A stretch of 64,000 nt of DNA from Lepus europaeus (GCF_033115175.1 NC_084850.1:101619439-101683438), one strand, 5' to 3'; shown: positions 34,897 to 45,374, counted from the first letter of the stretch. Numbers and translations: made by a program. The notes: generated by a model not told the origin, from the sequence alone.

Positions 34897-35796
34897 AATA
34901 GGCAGGGAGCACACTATTAGTCCGGGGGAGAGACAGTTTAATATAAGTGGAGATACTGCAGGGTCAAGGAAGAGTAGGGGATGAAACAGCAGAGGAAACT
35001 CTTCCGGAACTAGTGATTCACAGTGGACCTGCGTGGAGAGCGTGGGAGCCCAATTTCGGGACACCAGCGGCAGAATCAACACACCAGCGCTGGAACGCGA
35101 GGTGAGCCGAACCTCAAAAGCCCGAGACACCAGCGGGCAAGCGGAAAGAGGAGGCTAGAGGGAACGAGGCCTGAAACTCCGTGGGGAAAAGCTCACCAGG
35201 CTAACTAGAAGAGAGAGAGGAAAAAAATTTAAAAAGTGACCGATACGGACACAAGTTTCTCTCTCTCTGCTCACCTCTCAAAGGCGAGCAAGACAGAGCA
35301 GGCGCCATTTTGGACATACGTCATAAGCAGGGCGACCTCAGGTCTGCACCGGCCCTGAGCCTAGCAGAAACACCTGACTCTGGGGGGAGGGGTGAAATAA
35401 CAGGAGATTAGGATCTAACTTGGCAACCCAGTGGGAGACTGCAGGAGAATTGGAGCCCACACTGAGGGCAGCAGAGATTCCCTGTGTGGTCCATGGGAAA
35501 GAGCTTCCGATCTCTGGCTCCTGTGGGTATATCATTTGCCTGTTAACTACCTCCAATTACGTTCAGCTGTGCAGAATTACTTCCCTTTTGAATAAAAAAA
35601 AGAAAGAGAGATTTACCACACCTAACCTGGGAGTGTCATCTTTGACAGACCCTCAGCCCTGAGGAACCAAACACAGCTCTCAGGCCACACTCATCTCAAG
35701 CCTCTAAGGCTCCACTGAAAGCAGACAGTCAACTTAATATAGAGCAATAGTGTAACAAGAAAAAACACCACAGTGAAGAAACCAAATATCTCCAAC

Positions 35797-36830
35797 ATGC
35801 CAAACAACAAACGCAAAAACCAAGGTAACAAGAACAAGGAAGACACTGTGACGCCCCCAAATGAAAAAGACACCCCAATTCAAGATTATGAAGATGATGA
35901 GATTGAAGAAATGCAAGAAGCGGATCTCAAAAATTGAGAAGAACATTAAGAAGTTCTCAAAAACAAATTCTTGAACTACAGAAATCCTTAATGGACAAGA
36001 TAGAAAATCTCTCTCGTGAAAATGAAATATTAAGGAGGAATCAAAATGAAATGAAACAACTAGTAGAACAAGAAACTGTGATAGTGATGAGAAATCATAA
36101 TGAAATGAAGAATTCAATAGATCAAATGACAAACACATTAGAGAGCCTTAAAAACAGAATGGGCAAAGCAGAAGAGAGAATATCAGACTTAGAAGACAGA
36201 GAACAGGAAAGGAAACAGGCAAACCAAAGAAAAGAAGAGGAAATTAGAAATCTAAAAAATATTGTCGGGAATCTACAGGATACTATTAAAAAACCCAACA
36301 TTCGGGTTCTAGGAAGTTCCTGAAGGCATGGAGAGGGAGAAAGGATTAGAAGGCATTTTCAGTGACATACTAGCAGAAAATTTCCCAGGTTTGGAGAAGG
36401 ACAGAGGCATCTTAGTACAGGAAGCTTATAGAACCCCTAATAAACATGACCAAAAGAGATCCTCACCACGACATGTTGTGATCAAACTCACCAGAGTGAA
36501 ACATAAAGAAAAGATCCTAAAATGTGCAAGAGAGAAACGTCAGATTACTCTTAGAGGATCTCCAATTAGACTCACAGCAGACTTCTCTTCAGAAATCCTA
36601 CAAGCTAGAAGGGAATGGCAAGACATAGCCCAGTACTGAGAGAGAAAAACTGCCAGCCCAGAATACTATATCCTGCAAAGCTCTCATTTGTGAATGAAGG
36701 TGAAATTAAGATTTTTCATAGCAAACAAAAACTGAAAGAATTTGTTGCCACTCATCCTGCCTGCAAAAGATGCTTAAAGATGTGTTACACACAGAAACAC
36801 AGAAACATGGTCACCAATATGAAAGAAGGT
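35797..36830 (+). pseudogene. L1 ORF1 (RNA-binding chaperone), frameshifted
   Basis: L1 ORF1p is a trimeric nucleic-acid chaperone that packages element RNA. The ATG at 35797 opens a charged N-terminus (MPNNKRKNQGNK). A stop at 35935-35937 follows a one-base shift in an A-run. The next frame (from 35934) gives a coiled coil rich in Q, E, N and L. A second shift at about 36315 moves into the RRM-like domain (EGIFSDILAENFPG-like segment and SPRHVVIKL). A third, at about 36640, moves into the C-terminal domain, with ILYPAKLSFVNEGEI near 36668-36712. All domains are present in order, so the copy decayed after insertion. The end point is approximate. Confidence 0.85.
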
Positions 36831-38724
36831 AAAGGAAGGAAACCTCACAGCAAAAGATCACAGGAAGCTCAATTTCTCTTTGACATAGAATTAAACTCTG
36901 ATGCTCTGTTAAATCAATGTGTTAAAGTAATCTATTATGTTCTCTTGATGTCTGTTAAATTCTAATTGTTCAAAAACAGCTGAATTTTTATTAAGAGCTA
37001 TGGGTTATTTAAATATGTGCTTATTTTCAAAGATTTGAATAATCACCTTGTAACAATGATCAAATTGGTCTAAAATGCTATTAATACAAATGTTTGAGAA
37101 TTAAAAAGTCTAGTGACCTTGTGTTACTAGACATGATAGTTATCTTAATGAGAAAGCCCCAGAGGCCTAAAGGGTTAAATACTTGTAAAATCCTACAGGT
37201 GCTTTTTTTTTTTTTTCCCACAGGCAGAGTGGACAGTGAGAGAGAGACAGAGAGAAAGGTCTTCCTTTTGCCGTTGGTTCACCCTCCAATGGCCGCCGCG
37301 GTAGCGCGCTGCGGCCGGCGCACCGCGCTGTTCCGATGGCAGGAGCCAGGTGCTTATCCTGGTCTCCCATGGGTTGCAGAGCCCAAGCACTTGGGCCATC
37401 CTCCACTGCACTCCCTGGCCACAGCAGAGAGCTGGCCTGGAAGAGGGGCAACCAGGACAGGATCGGTGCCCCAACCGGGACTAGAACCCGGTGTGCCGGC
37501 GCCGCACTACAGGTGCTTTTAAAAAATACTGTGAGGTAAGCAAGTGCCTCTTGTTGGTTGATGAGTTTATAATTTTAAACATGGCGACTTAAAGTCTTTT
37601 GTCATCCACAGTCATATATGATGTGCTGCTCATAAAACTAAAGCATTGTTGGTTCTGTGTTTAGCTGTCCTCCTATAGGTTCCTATGGACTTTTTCCAGC
37701 CACTTCTATTGTATTCAGTACTTTGGGATGGCTCTGTAAACAGATGAAGCCAATAATGTATTAACAGTACCAACTGAGAGAAAGTATGGTTAACTGAGGT
37801 TACTAAAAACAAAAAGCAATTCAAATCAATTGGCAATTTACAAAAAGAGTTAAAGATTTTAAAAGCTATTATTAAAATTGCTATATCGGTCTATTATGTT
37901 ATGTTATATGTGTGTACACATTGTATGTCCACATGGGGAAATTTTATTAAGAGTTTTATTTTAATTGGCTTATAGATAAGATTGTCCATAAATTTAAGCT
38001 GCTAAAATTAATCAAAGATACATTTTAATTCGTGTGACCTGAATCTGTGTATCATATGTTTTATACTTGTTGGTAGAAAGAAATTAAAAACATTTTAGAT
38101 GGTTGTGCTTAAGTTTACTGGCTAAACAAACTACACCATGTTAGATATTTAAGAGGTGTTTTCAAATACATGATTCTTAAAATTTAGAGAAGGCATTGGA
38201 CCTTCTGGTAAATGTTTTCTTAAGTTGTTATCTAATGGTTGAAACTATTTGCTAAGTATTCATGTGATATTGCTATTGTCAGCAAGCGATCTAGGACTTG
38301 CTCCCTCATTTCTCTATTCTAAGCCCAACTTGTTCTTTCATTTCTCTATTCTCTTCAAGGTAGGAAACTAATTCTATTATAAAGGAATCTGTAGGACGCA
38401 CAATTTAATCTTTAGACCTTATAAAAGAGATGGCTAACATTTTTCTGTAATAGCATAGCCAAAATAAGAACTTAAATAATAATCTCATAGCTAGATTCAC
38501 TTCGCCATCAGCGAAGTATACAGTAAGTAGAAAAAACCTCCCTTTCAGACCAAAGGGAAAGAAAGTTTTAAAGTGAGAATATAATTTTCTTCATGGGCAT
38601 TGTCTACCTTAGAAAAACTACTACAGAACATGCCTGTGACTATAGACTTGTAGTTCAGGCCACCGAAGATTAGAGATGGGACATGGGCACTCCCTTGACT
38701 TGCATCCTCTGGTCTGCTTTAACA
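36831..38724 (+). other. non-ORF2 interior of the composite element, 5' part
   Basis: AT-rich, no long frame, no ORF2 motifs. It is interrupted by the CSINE at 37207-37506. Source not identified. It might be ancestral gag/leader DNA or a private 3' region of the family. Confidence 0.4.
37207..37506 (-). mobile_element. young CSINE, 5'-truncated, inside the composite element
   Basis: Minus copy starting with a T-run and breaking off at GTGCCGGCGCCGCA, about 40 bases short of the head. CTACAGGTGCTTTT is duplicated (about 37193-37206 and 37507-37520). It postdates the host element. Confidence 0.93.
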
Positions 38725-39240
38725 CAAACCAGGAGGAAAAGAAAGCTCGGCATCAGAAGCAATGGGTGGCAGGCCTATGAATGGCTGATCTATACAGTGA
38801 TCTGCCCTCCAGGAGACCCAACAGGCCAGTCCACTGCAGTGGCTTTCAATGTGGTAAGCCTGGGCTTCAGCAAAAGTCAGCTTGTGAAGAGCCCTGGCAG
38901 CTCTGGCAAGAGTTGGATCACTGGAAATGGACCTGCCCTGGAGTCGAAGGATGCCCAGGTCAGAGCCACAGATCTTATTGGCTCTAAGCTGAAAAGCCCT
39001 TCATTCAGCCCAACTTCCAAAGTGACCACTGCAGCTGAGGGGATGGTCAAGTAGGGTCAGCAACATTGCAGGCAGAACTGTAAACTTCTTGTTAGAGATG
39101 CCACCTGCCTTTACCTGGCCAGCTCTCCTCCCAGGCCAGCCAAGTAATGAAAGTCAACAGAGTGCCTTTCCCTAGGAGGTTCACACCTCCCTTAGGATAT
39201 ACCCCATGTGAAGAGATAGATAGTCCTGGGCCTCTGAATT
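38725..39240 (+). pseudogene. retroviral gag nucleocapsid / protease-like segment
   Basis: In one frame, 38781-38984 encodes FQCGKPGLQQKS and DHWKWTCPGVEGCPGQS, resembling the two cysteine-rich halves of a class I retroviral nucleocapsid. Some metal ligands are lost, including His to Leu in the first knuckle. About 100 bases on, a short NFLLEMPPAF stretch falls where the protease active site would be expected, with its Asp-Thr-Gly replaced. Stops separate the pieces. The gag resemblance is fairly convincing; the protease part is weak. No function is claimed. Confidence 0.55.
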
Positions 39241-39619
39241 TACAAGGGCTAATGCCCAACAGATTATTATCAAGCCCCTTCTATCAGGTTCTATTTGCCT
39301 CTCAATCAGAAAAATTACTTGTAGCTTAGACAGCACCTTTCTTAGCTCCTCTAATAATGACTCTGTCCTTTGTTCTAGGCCCTGTCTAGTGCACTTGGGC
39401 CTCATTCCTTTGTAATCATAACCTCTACTCTACTACCAATGGCTCTACTCCCAACCTGTGTGTACTGATGGTCCTCTTCCCCACTTAATGCTGTATAATT
39501 GTTCAAACCTGGTAAATGCCACTCTTAGGATCATTGGTTACTATCCTCACTCTGTCTTTTATGACCTTGTCTAAATATGATCAGAGTCGGCAAACTTGGA
39601 AGGCTTCCATAGCCTTGGC

Positions 39620-40012
39620 AACTCATGACGACAGCCTAGGATGGTTACTGGCGCCATAAACTAGAGTGTCAATTTGTTGGGTCAACAACAGGAGCCACTG
39701 TGCACTTGCTCCTCATGTGGGATCTCTGTCCTTAATGTGCTGTACATTTTGATTTAATGCTATAACTAGTACTCAAACAGTATGTTTCACTTTGTGTTTC
39801 TATGTGGGTGCAAACTGTTGAAATCTTTATACTAAATTGATCTTCTGTATATAAAGAGAATTGAAAATGAATCTTGATGTAAATGGAAGGGGAGAGGGAG
39901 TGGGAGAGGGGAGGGTTGCGGGTGGGAGGGAAGTTGTGGGAGGGGGAAGCCATTGTAATCCATAAGCTGTACACTGGAAATTTATATTCATTAAATAAAA
40001 GTTAAAAAAAAA
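39620..40012 (+). other. leporid L1 3' UTR and tail of the composite element
   Basis: From AACTAGAGTGTCAATTTGTT through the G-rich run GGGGAGAGGGAGTGGGAGAG to ATTAAATAAAAGTTAAAAA. It matches the antisense L1 end at 17793-18050 over the part they share. Confidence 0.85.
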
Positions 40013-40027
40013 ATAAAACGCAACAGT
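40013..40027 (+). repeat. target-site duplication, right copy
   Basis: ATAAAACGCAACAGT follows the A-rich tail and matches 34863-34877 base for base. Confidence 0.93.
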
Positions 40028-40356
40028 TAAGTTGCTGCTTGGGATGGCCACATCCAATATTGTTGTGCCAGATTTGAGTCCAATTGCTCTGTTACCAGTA
40101 GAGTTTCCTGCTGATGCATATCTAGGGAGTCAGATGATGGCTCAAGTACTTGGGTCCCTGCTACCTGTGTGGGAGATCTAGATTGAGTCCCTGACTCCTG
40201 GCTTTGGCCTGGCCCAGATCTAACTTTTGCAGACATTTCGGGAGTGAACCAGTGGATAGAATATCTCTCTTCATCTCTCTCTCTCTCTTTCTCCTTCCCT
40301 CCATGCATGTGTCTCTCTCTCTCTCTCTCTGCCTTTCAAATACAAAATTAAAATAG
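40018..40356 (+). mobile_element. old CSINE into which the composite element inserted
   Basis: The head CGCAACAGTTAAGTTGCTGC overlaps the duplication, so the L1-type insertion hit the SINE head. The first few SINE bases are not evident left of 34863. The tail is CTTTCAAATACAAAATTAAA. Confidence 0.78.
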
Positions 40357-40357
40357 G

Positions 40358-40688
40358 CGTGGGTGTTGTGGAACTGTGGATTAAGCCACCACTTGGGATG
40401 CCTACATTCTATATCAGAGTGTTGGTTTGAGTTCCGGTTCCTCTACTTCCAATTCAGTATCCTGCTAATGTGCACCCTGGGAAGCAGCAGGTGATGGCTC
40501 AAGTACTTGGTTCCCAGCCACCCATGTGGAAGACCCGGAGGGCATTGCAGGATCCCCAGCCCCAGCTGTTGTGGGCATTTGAGGAGTGAGCCAGCAGATG
40601 GAAGATCTCTGTCTCTCTGTTTATCTCTGTTTTTCTTCATCTATTGCACTGTGTTTCAAATAGATGAAAATAAACATGTTAAAAAATA
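40358..40688 (+). mobile_element. CSINE, old variant
   Basis: Plus copy from AGGCGTGGGTGTTGTGG to GATGAAAATAAACATG. Confidence 0.8.
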
Positions 40689-40744
40689 AAATGAACAAAA
40701 ATATAAAGATATATTTCAAATTATATATAATATACAAATACATT

Positions 40745-40749
<5 letters not shown>

Positions 40750-40781
<32 letters not shown>
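40750..40781. repeat. (AT)n microsatellite
   Basis: Alternating AT immediately left of the solo LTR. Confidence 0.95.
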
Positions 40782-40785
<4 letters not shown>

Positions 40786-41157
40786 GGGGACCGCACAACA
40801 TGTGGCCTCTTAGCGGTAAACTACTGAAGTAGAGCTAAGCAGCCCAGGCCGGAAAGCACTGATAATGCCACCCTGTGTCTTAAGAGTTTCTGACCATTCC
40901 CCCACCTGCACAAGCATTGCAGTTGTAAGATAACCTTGTGACCTCCCTCTGCTTGCACAGGCATTGCAGCTGCAAGGTAAACTACCCTCCTTCCCCCGCC
41001 CGACATCCTGCCTTCACGATATATAAGTGAGTGGTTAAAAAAATAAAGACACAGCTTGAACAGCCATGTTGTCTTGCTGTCATCTTTGTGTCTCCTGTCC
41101 CTTTCATTCCCCCATTCTAGGTACTTGGCCCTAGTTGACGTCCCGCGGGACGGGACA
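40782..41157 (+). mobile_element. solo LTR of a class II (betaretrovirus-like) ERV
   Basis: It runs from TGTCGGGGACCGCACAACA to CCCGCGGGACGGGACA, with TG...CA ends and a short inverted repeat (TGTC/GACA). Inside are a TATA-like ATATAAG at 41021-41027 and AATAAAG at 41042-41048, only about 20 bp apart, as in LTRs with a short R region. Flanks are TATATA and TGTATA, fitting a 6-bp duplication with one change. No internal viral gene adjoins. Class II is inferred from the ends and duplication length. Confidence 0.8.
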
Positions 41158-41345
41158 TGTATATATTTGAATTGAGAGAGGAAAAACATTTTCCAGGTAG
41201 GGGACTGTTTAAATAAGAAAAAAAAATCAATGAAATTGAAAATAGAAAAGCAATGGAGAAAAACTGTTAGAAAAGATCAATAAAATTGATAATCCTCTAC
41301 CAGGACTGACAAAGATAAAAAGAGAAGACAAAAATTACCAACATC

Positions 41346-41668
41346 AGGTCAGCACCATGGCTCACCAGGCTAATCCTCCGCCTTGTGGTGCTGGCACACA
41401 GGGTTCTAGTCCCAGTTGGGGTGCCGGATTCTATCCCAGTTGCCCCTCTTCCAGTCCAACTCTCTGCTATGGCCCAGGAAGGCAGTGGAGGATGGCCCAA
41501 GTCCTTGGGCCCTGCACCCGCATGGGAGACCAGGAGAAGCTCCTGGCTTCGGATCAGTGCGGTGCGCTGGCCGCTGCGGCCATTGTGGGGTGAACCAACG
41601 GCAAAAAAGGAAGACTTTTCTCTCTGTCTCTCTCTCTCTCACACTATCCACTCTGCCTGTCAAAAAAA
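41346..41668 (+). mobile_element. young CSINE with duplication
   Basis: Plus copy; AAAATTACCAACATC at 41331-41345 recurs at 41669-41683. Confidence 0.95.
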
Positions 41669-42527
41669 AAAATTACCAACATCGGAAATGAAACAGGGAT
41701 ATAACTGCAGATACTACAGCCATTAAAAGGACAGTAAGAAAATACCACAATGTCATGCATATAAATTCAACAAGCTGAATGAAGCAGTCCAACTTCTTCT
41801 AAAACACAAATTACCATGACTCATCCACTATTAAATAGATAATATGAAAAGTAATTAAACAGATACTCTGAATGGTTATATTAGTACAAAAAGCTTCCAA
41901 ATGGAAATTTTCAGGCCCAGATGGTTTCACTGAAGACTCTACTAAACATTTAAAGAAAAATTAGCTCTAATTCTACATAATCTCTTCTGGAACACAGAAG
42001 AGGAGAAAGCAGTCCTCAACTCATTCTGAGTCCAATTTTACCCTAAAACCCAAACCACACAAATACACTGCAAAAAAGGAAAACCATACACCAATATCTC
42101 TCTTGAACTTAGATGCGAAACTTTTCAAAAAAAGTATTGGCTAATCAGTTCCTTCAATATATCCAAAGGATTACATGTCATATCTAAGTGGGGTTTCTTT
42201 TAGGAATATAAGGCTGGTTCAACATTCAAAACTTAATGCATAGTAACAGGCTAAATGAGAAAAATCCTGAGATCATATAAATTCATACAGTATTGACAAA
42301 ATTCAACATCCATAATGCTAAAACTCACAGAAAATTAGGAACAGAGGGGAACCTCTCAACCAGATAAAGAACATCTGGGGAGAGGGGGGAGAGAGAGAGC
42401 GAGCAAGCGAGAGACCACCTCCAACTAACACTGTAATGCTAAGAGGCTGAATACTTTACCCCTAAAATTGGGAACAATGCAAGGACATCCACTCTCACCA
42501 CTCTCACCACTCTCATTCAACACAGTA

Positions 42528-42759
42528 CCTATACACAGGGCATCTCATATCTGAAAATCCAAAATCCAAAATTTTCTGAGCACCAAAGTGAGGCCACAAA
42601 TAGAAAATCCCACACTTGACTTCATGTGACAGGCCATAGTCAAAATGCAGGTGCACTAAAAATATTGTATACAATTATCTTTAGTCTAACTGTATATGTT
42701 GGATATGAAATATAAATGAATTTTATGTTTAGACTTGGGTCCTTCCTCCAACATATCTC

Positions 42760-42791
<32 letters not shown>

Positions 42792-42906
42792 ATATGTAAT
42801 ATATATATAAATATAATATATAATATATATATTCCCAAATCAGAAAAATTCCAAAATCTGAAACACTTCCATTCTCAAGCATTTTGGATACGGGATACTT
42901 GACCTG
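42528..42906 (-). mobile_element. Tigger-like DNA transposon nested in L1
   Basis: Minus relative to 15791. The right end reads ATACGGGATACTTGACCTGT and the left has CATCTCATATCTGAAAATCC. TA stands at both borders, and removing the element rejoins L1 sense sequence (CAACACAGTA to CTGGAAGTTC). An AT-rich microsatellite has grown inside at 42763-42830. Confidence 0.8.
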
Positions 42907-43112
42907 TACTGGAAGTTCTAGCCAGCATAACGAAACAATAAAAAAGTGCATAGAGATTGGAGAGGAAGAAATAAAACTGCCCACTTATTTGTATATGACA
43001 TGCTTGTTCATGAAAACAAAAACAAAACATCTACCAAAAAAAGATGTTTAAAACAAATAATTGAATTGAGCAAAATTGTAGATAAGAGATCAACACAAAA
43101 TATTCATTTGTA

Positions 43113-43422
43113 GGAGCTGGCACTGTAGCATAGAAGGTTAAGCTTCTGCCTGCAGTGTCAGCATCCCACATGGGTGCCGGTTCGAGTCCAACTGTTCCAT
43201 TTCTGATCCAGCTCCCTGTTAATGTGCTTGAGAAAGCAGCAGAGGGTGGCCCAAGTGCTTGGGCTCCCGCACTCACATGGGAGATGCGGAAGAAGCTCCT
43301 GGCTTTGGTCTGGCTCAGCCCTAGCTGTTGTGGCCATTTGGAGAGTGAACCAGCAGATAGAAGATTGATGTCTCTCTCTGTATTTCTGCCTTTCAAATAA
43401 GTAAATAACACCTTTTTTAAAA
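43113..43422 (+). mobile_element. CSINE inserted in L1
   Basis: Plus copy from GAGCTGGCACTGTAGC to CAAATAAGTAAATAAC. Confidence 0.9.
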
Positions 43423-44105
43423 ATACTCAATTGTATTCCTGTACAAAAGCAGCAAACATGTGGAAACCAAAATTTAAAAGACAAGGTCACTTACAACCAT
43501 TCCAAAAAAAATTAAGTACTTAGGTACGAACTTAACAAAACATGTGGAGAACTTGTATGCTGAAAATTACAAACTATGAAAGAAATCAAAGAACTTAGTA
43601 GACATGCATACTGTGTACATAGATTAAAAGACTTGACATAATTAAGGTGTAAATTCTTCCCAAGATGTTAATACCAGTAGAGGTTTAACACAATTCTTGT
43701 CAAAACCCGAGCAAGATGTTTTGCAGATAGAAACAAAATTACTCCGAACTGTATATGGAAAAGCAAAGGAAGTGGAAGTGCTAAAACCATTTTGAAATAG
43801 AATAAAGTGGGAGGAATCACTTTACCTGATTTCCAGACTTGTACAACTATTGTAATCAGGGTAGTGTGGCGCTACAGGCAGAGGGATAGCACATGGATCA
43901 ATGGAACAGAATAGACAACTCTGAACCCCCTCACAACTATAGCCAATTTATTTTTTGACAAAGGTGAAAAATATATCAATGGAAAAGAGGCTTTTCAAAA
44001 AGCTGCTGGAGCAACTGGGCATCCATATGTGAATAAACACACTTTGATCTTATGTCGCACTTTATACAAAAATTAACTCACAACAGATCACTGACAGTAG
44101 TTAAG

Positions 44106-44540
44106 AGAAATGAAGAAATCACCATCACAGTGGAGAATGTCTGTTTTCTCTCTCAGGAATAGAAGAAGACAAAAAAGGACCAAATTTTTGTATGACAACC
44201 AGATAATTAGGTATTATTTTCGAGTTATACACAGGGCATTTCAAAAAATTCACAACGGACTAGGCCATAAGTATCTTCATCTTTCAAGGAATGAGCTTCA
44301 TTGTAGACATTTTCCTGACACAGAAAGCTACGGATAGAAATCCACTAAAAAGGCAAACTTTTGGAAACTGAAAACACACTTCTAAATAACTGCTGGGTAA
44401 ATGACAGATTTCTTTAAAAAAAGAAACCACCCTTAAAACGTAATGCATCAAACCCAGTGGGTCTTAGAGTGAACTTTAAGACCTTAACATTGAAATGAGA
44501 AAAAAAAAAAAGCCAGCAAAATAATGAGAGCATCATCCAA
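44106..44540. other. unassigned, between L1 and the CpG island
   Basis: No recognised repeat or exon. Confidence 0.3.
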
Positions 44541-44595
44541 CTCAAGTTAGACGAACGATTCCATCACTGACCACACAGAATCCCCCAGCACTCAC

Positions 44596-44760
44596 CCTCC
44601 CAGGCCGCCCGTCATTGAGCCTTGAATCCTCTTGACAACTATTAAACCGAGGCTGAGAACCGCAGCCGCTTCCGGTCACCACCTCTAGCACCACCCCTTC
44701 TCGGGTTTGGGGCTTATCGCCGGGCGGGGGAGATGCGGGAAAGGGGGGGGGGCGGCGGGG
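44596..44760 (-). other. candidate first exon, minus strand, with strong donor
   Basis: On the minus strand the sequence ends GGCCTGGGAGG followed by donor GTGAGT (44595-44590). The transcript would run left toward the KRAB-A exon. Zinc-finger genes of this kind usually have a short, mostly non-coding first exon in a CpG island, so this could be exon 1 of that gene despite the 42-kb distance. The transcription start is not defined by sequence. Confidence 0.5.
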
Positions 44761-44766
44761 AGGGCC

Positions 44767-44778
44767 CACGCATGCGCA
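44767..44778 (+). promoter_or_regulatory. NRF1-like site
   Basis: CACGCATGCGCA fits the NRF1 consensus with one mismatch and lies between the two transcript candidates. Confidence 0.6.
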
Positions 44779-44890
44779 ATACCACTTACGAAGCCGCTGC
44801 CAGCCAAGAGTCGACATGGAGGTGTTACGGTAGCTATGCTTTTGGTTCAGGGCGTTCGTTGTCCCTCGGCAGCGTTGTCAGGCGGGGAAC

Positions 44891-45169
44891 ATGGCTGCGC
44901 CCAGTTCCCGATTCCCTATGGGATACGCCATGTTGGAGGAGTGTCCATTCCGTACCGGGGATGAGGACTCCTCTAAACTCTGGGAGCAGAGGGGTGGAGC
45001 TGTCCCGCTGGCGGTAGAGAGCGGGTGCGGGAGAGGGGGGCGCATTTCTCCGGACCGGCTTGCTGGAGGATGGGGATCTGTTTTGTGTAATTTGGTTCAG
45101 AGAAGCTCAACAGCCTCTTGGAAAGACGCAGGGGCGCCTGCGGCTATTTCCTGGCAGATACCATGGGGT
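44891..45169 (+). other. candidate first coding exon, plus strand, unidentified
   Basis: An ATG in good context (GGGAACATGG) opens a frame beginning MAAPSSRFPMGYAMLEECPF. Candidate donors follow at about 45011 (GGCGGTAGAG) and 45169 (GGGGTGAGAAG). The start resembles many housekeeping proteins, but I do not recognise this one and cannot exclude a non-coding divergent transcript. Confidence 0.3.
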
Positions 45170-45265
45170 GAGAAGGGGGGAGTCAGGCTGTTTCCTGGAG
45201 CATACTACGAAAGAAGAAGGGGGGGGATCAGGGCTGCGTGAGCCCTTGTGAGATACGCTGCGGGG

Positions 45266-45374
45266 GAGGGGCCGCCGCTGTGGCGTAGTAGGTAAAGCCG
45301 CAGCCTGCAGTGCCGGCATCCTTTACGGCGAGTTCGAGTCCCGGCTGCTCCACTTTCGATCTGGCTCTCTGCGG
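45266..45374 (+). mobile_element. CSINE head only, 3'-truncated
   Basis: GGGGCCGCCGCTGTGGCGTA to CTGGCTCTCTGCGG, then unique DNA with no A-tail. It lies at the edge of the CpG island. Confidence 0.88.

Larger units (their letters stand above)
34878..40012 (+). mobile_element. complete L1 ORF1-only composite retroelement (HAL1-like)
   Basis: The element starts GAGAGTGGCAAGATGGCGGA, an L1 5' UTR start, and ends in the leporid L1 3' UTR and an A-rich tail, between identical 15-bp duplications. Inside are a roughly 900-bp 5' UTR, a frameshifted ORF1, and then about 2.8 kb that holds no ORF2: I saw neither endonuclease nor RT motifs there. Part of that interior resembles retroviral gag/pro (see 38725-39240). 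L1 ORF2 is normally about 3.8 kb and directly follows ORF1. A young CSINE at 37207-37506 landed later. Half-L1 (HAL1) elements with ORF1 but no ORF2 are known in mammals and move with L1 machinery. The origin of the interior here is inference. Confidence 0.75.
41215..44105 (+). mobile_element. old L1 ORF2, interrupted three times
   Basis: Phrases such as ATAATCCTCTACCAGGACTG, GGTTCAACATTCAAAACTTA, CAAGGACATCCACTCTCACC and TGGATCAATGGAACAGAATA follow the L1 ORF2 order from endonuclease-RT linker to the C-terminal part. Interrupted by a CSINE (41346), a Tigger-like element (42528) and a CSINE (43113). Frames are broken. Confidence 0.82.
44540..45260. promoter_or_regulatory. CpG island, candidate bidirectional promoter
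   Basis: This is the only long unmethylated-looking GC-rich, CpG-dense stretch in the window that is not a SINE. It contains an NRF1-like site and diverging transcript candidates on both strands. No TATA box is evident, as is usual for such promoters. Repeats are absent from its core, whereas they cover most of the surrounding DNA. Confidence 0.8.

Noticed and set aside
35734..36138. 134-codon minus-strand frame
   Set aside because: It is antisense to the L1 ORF1 coiled coil. Its Phe/Leu-rich content is the complement of Lys/Glu codons.
36328..36965. Apparently separate small genes in the L1 region
   Set aside because: They are consecutive frames of one frameshifted L1 ORF1.
44542..44817. 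91-codon minus-strand frame across the CpG island
   Set aside because: It reads through the strong donor at 44595 and has no known domain; chance opening in GC-rich DNA is likely.
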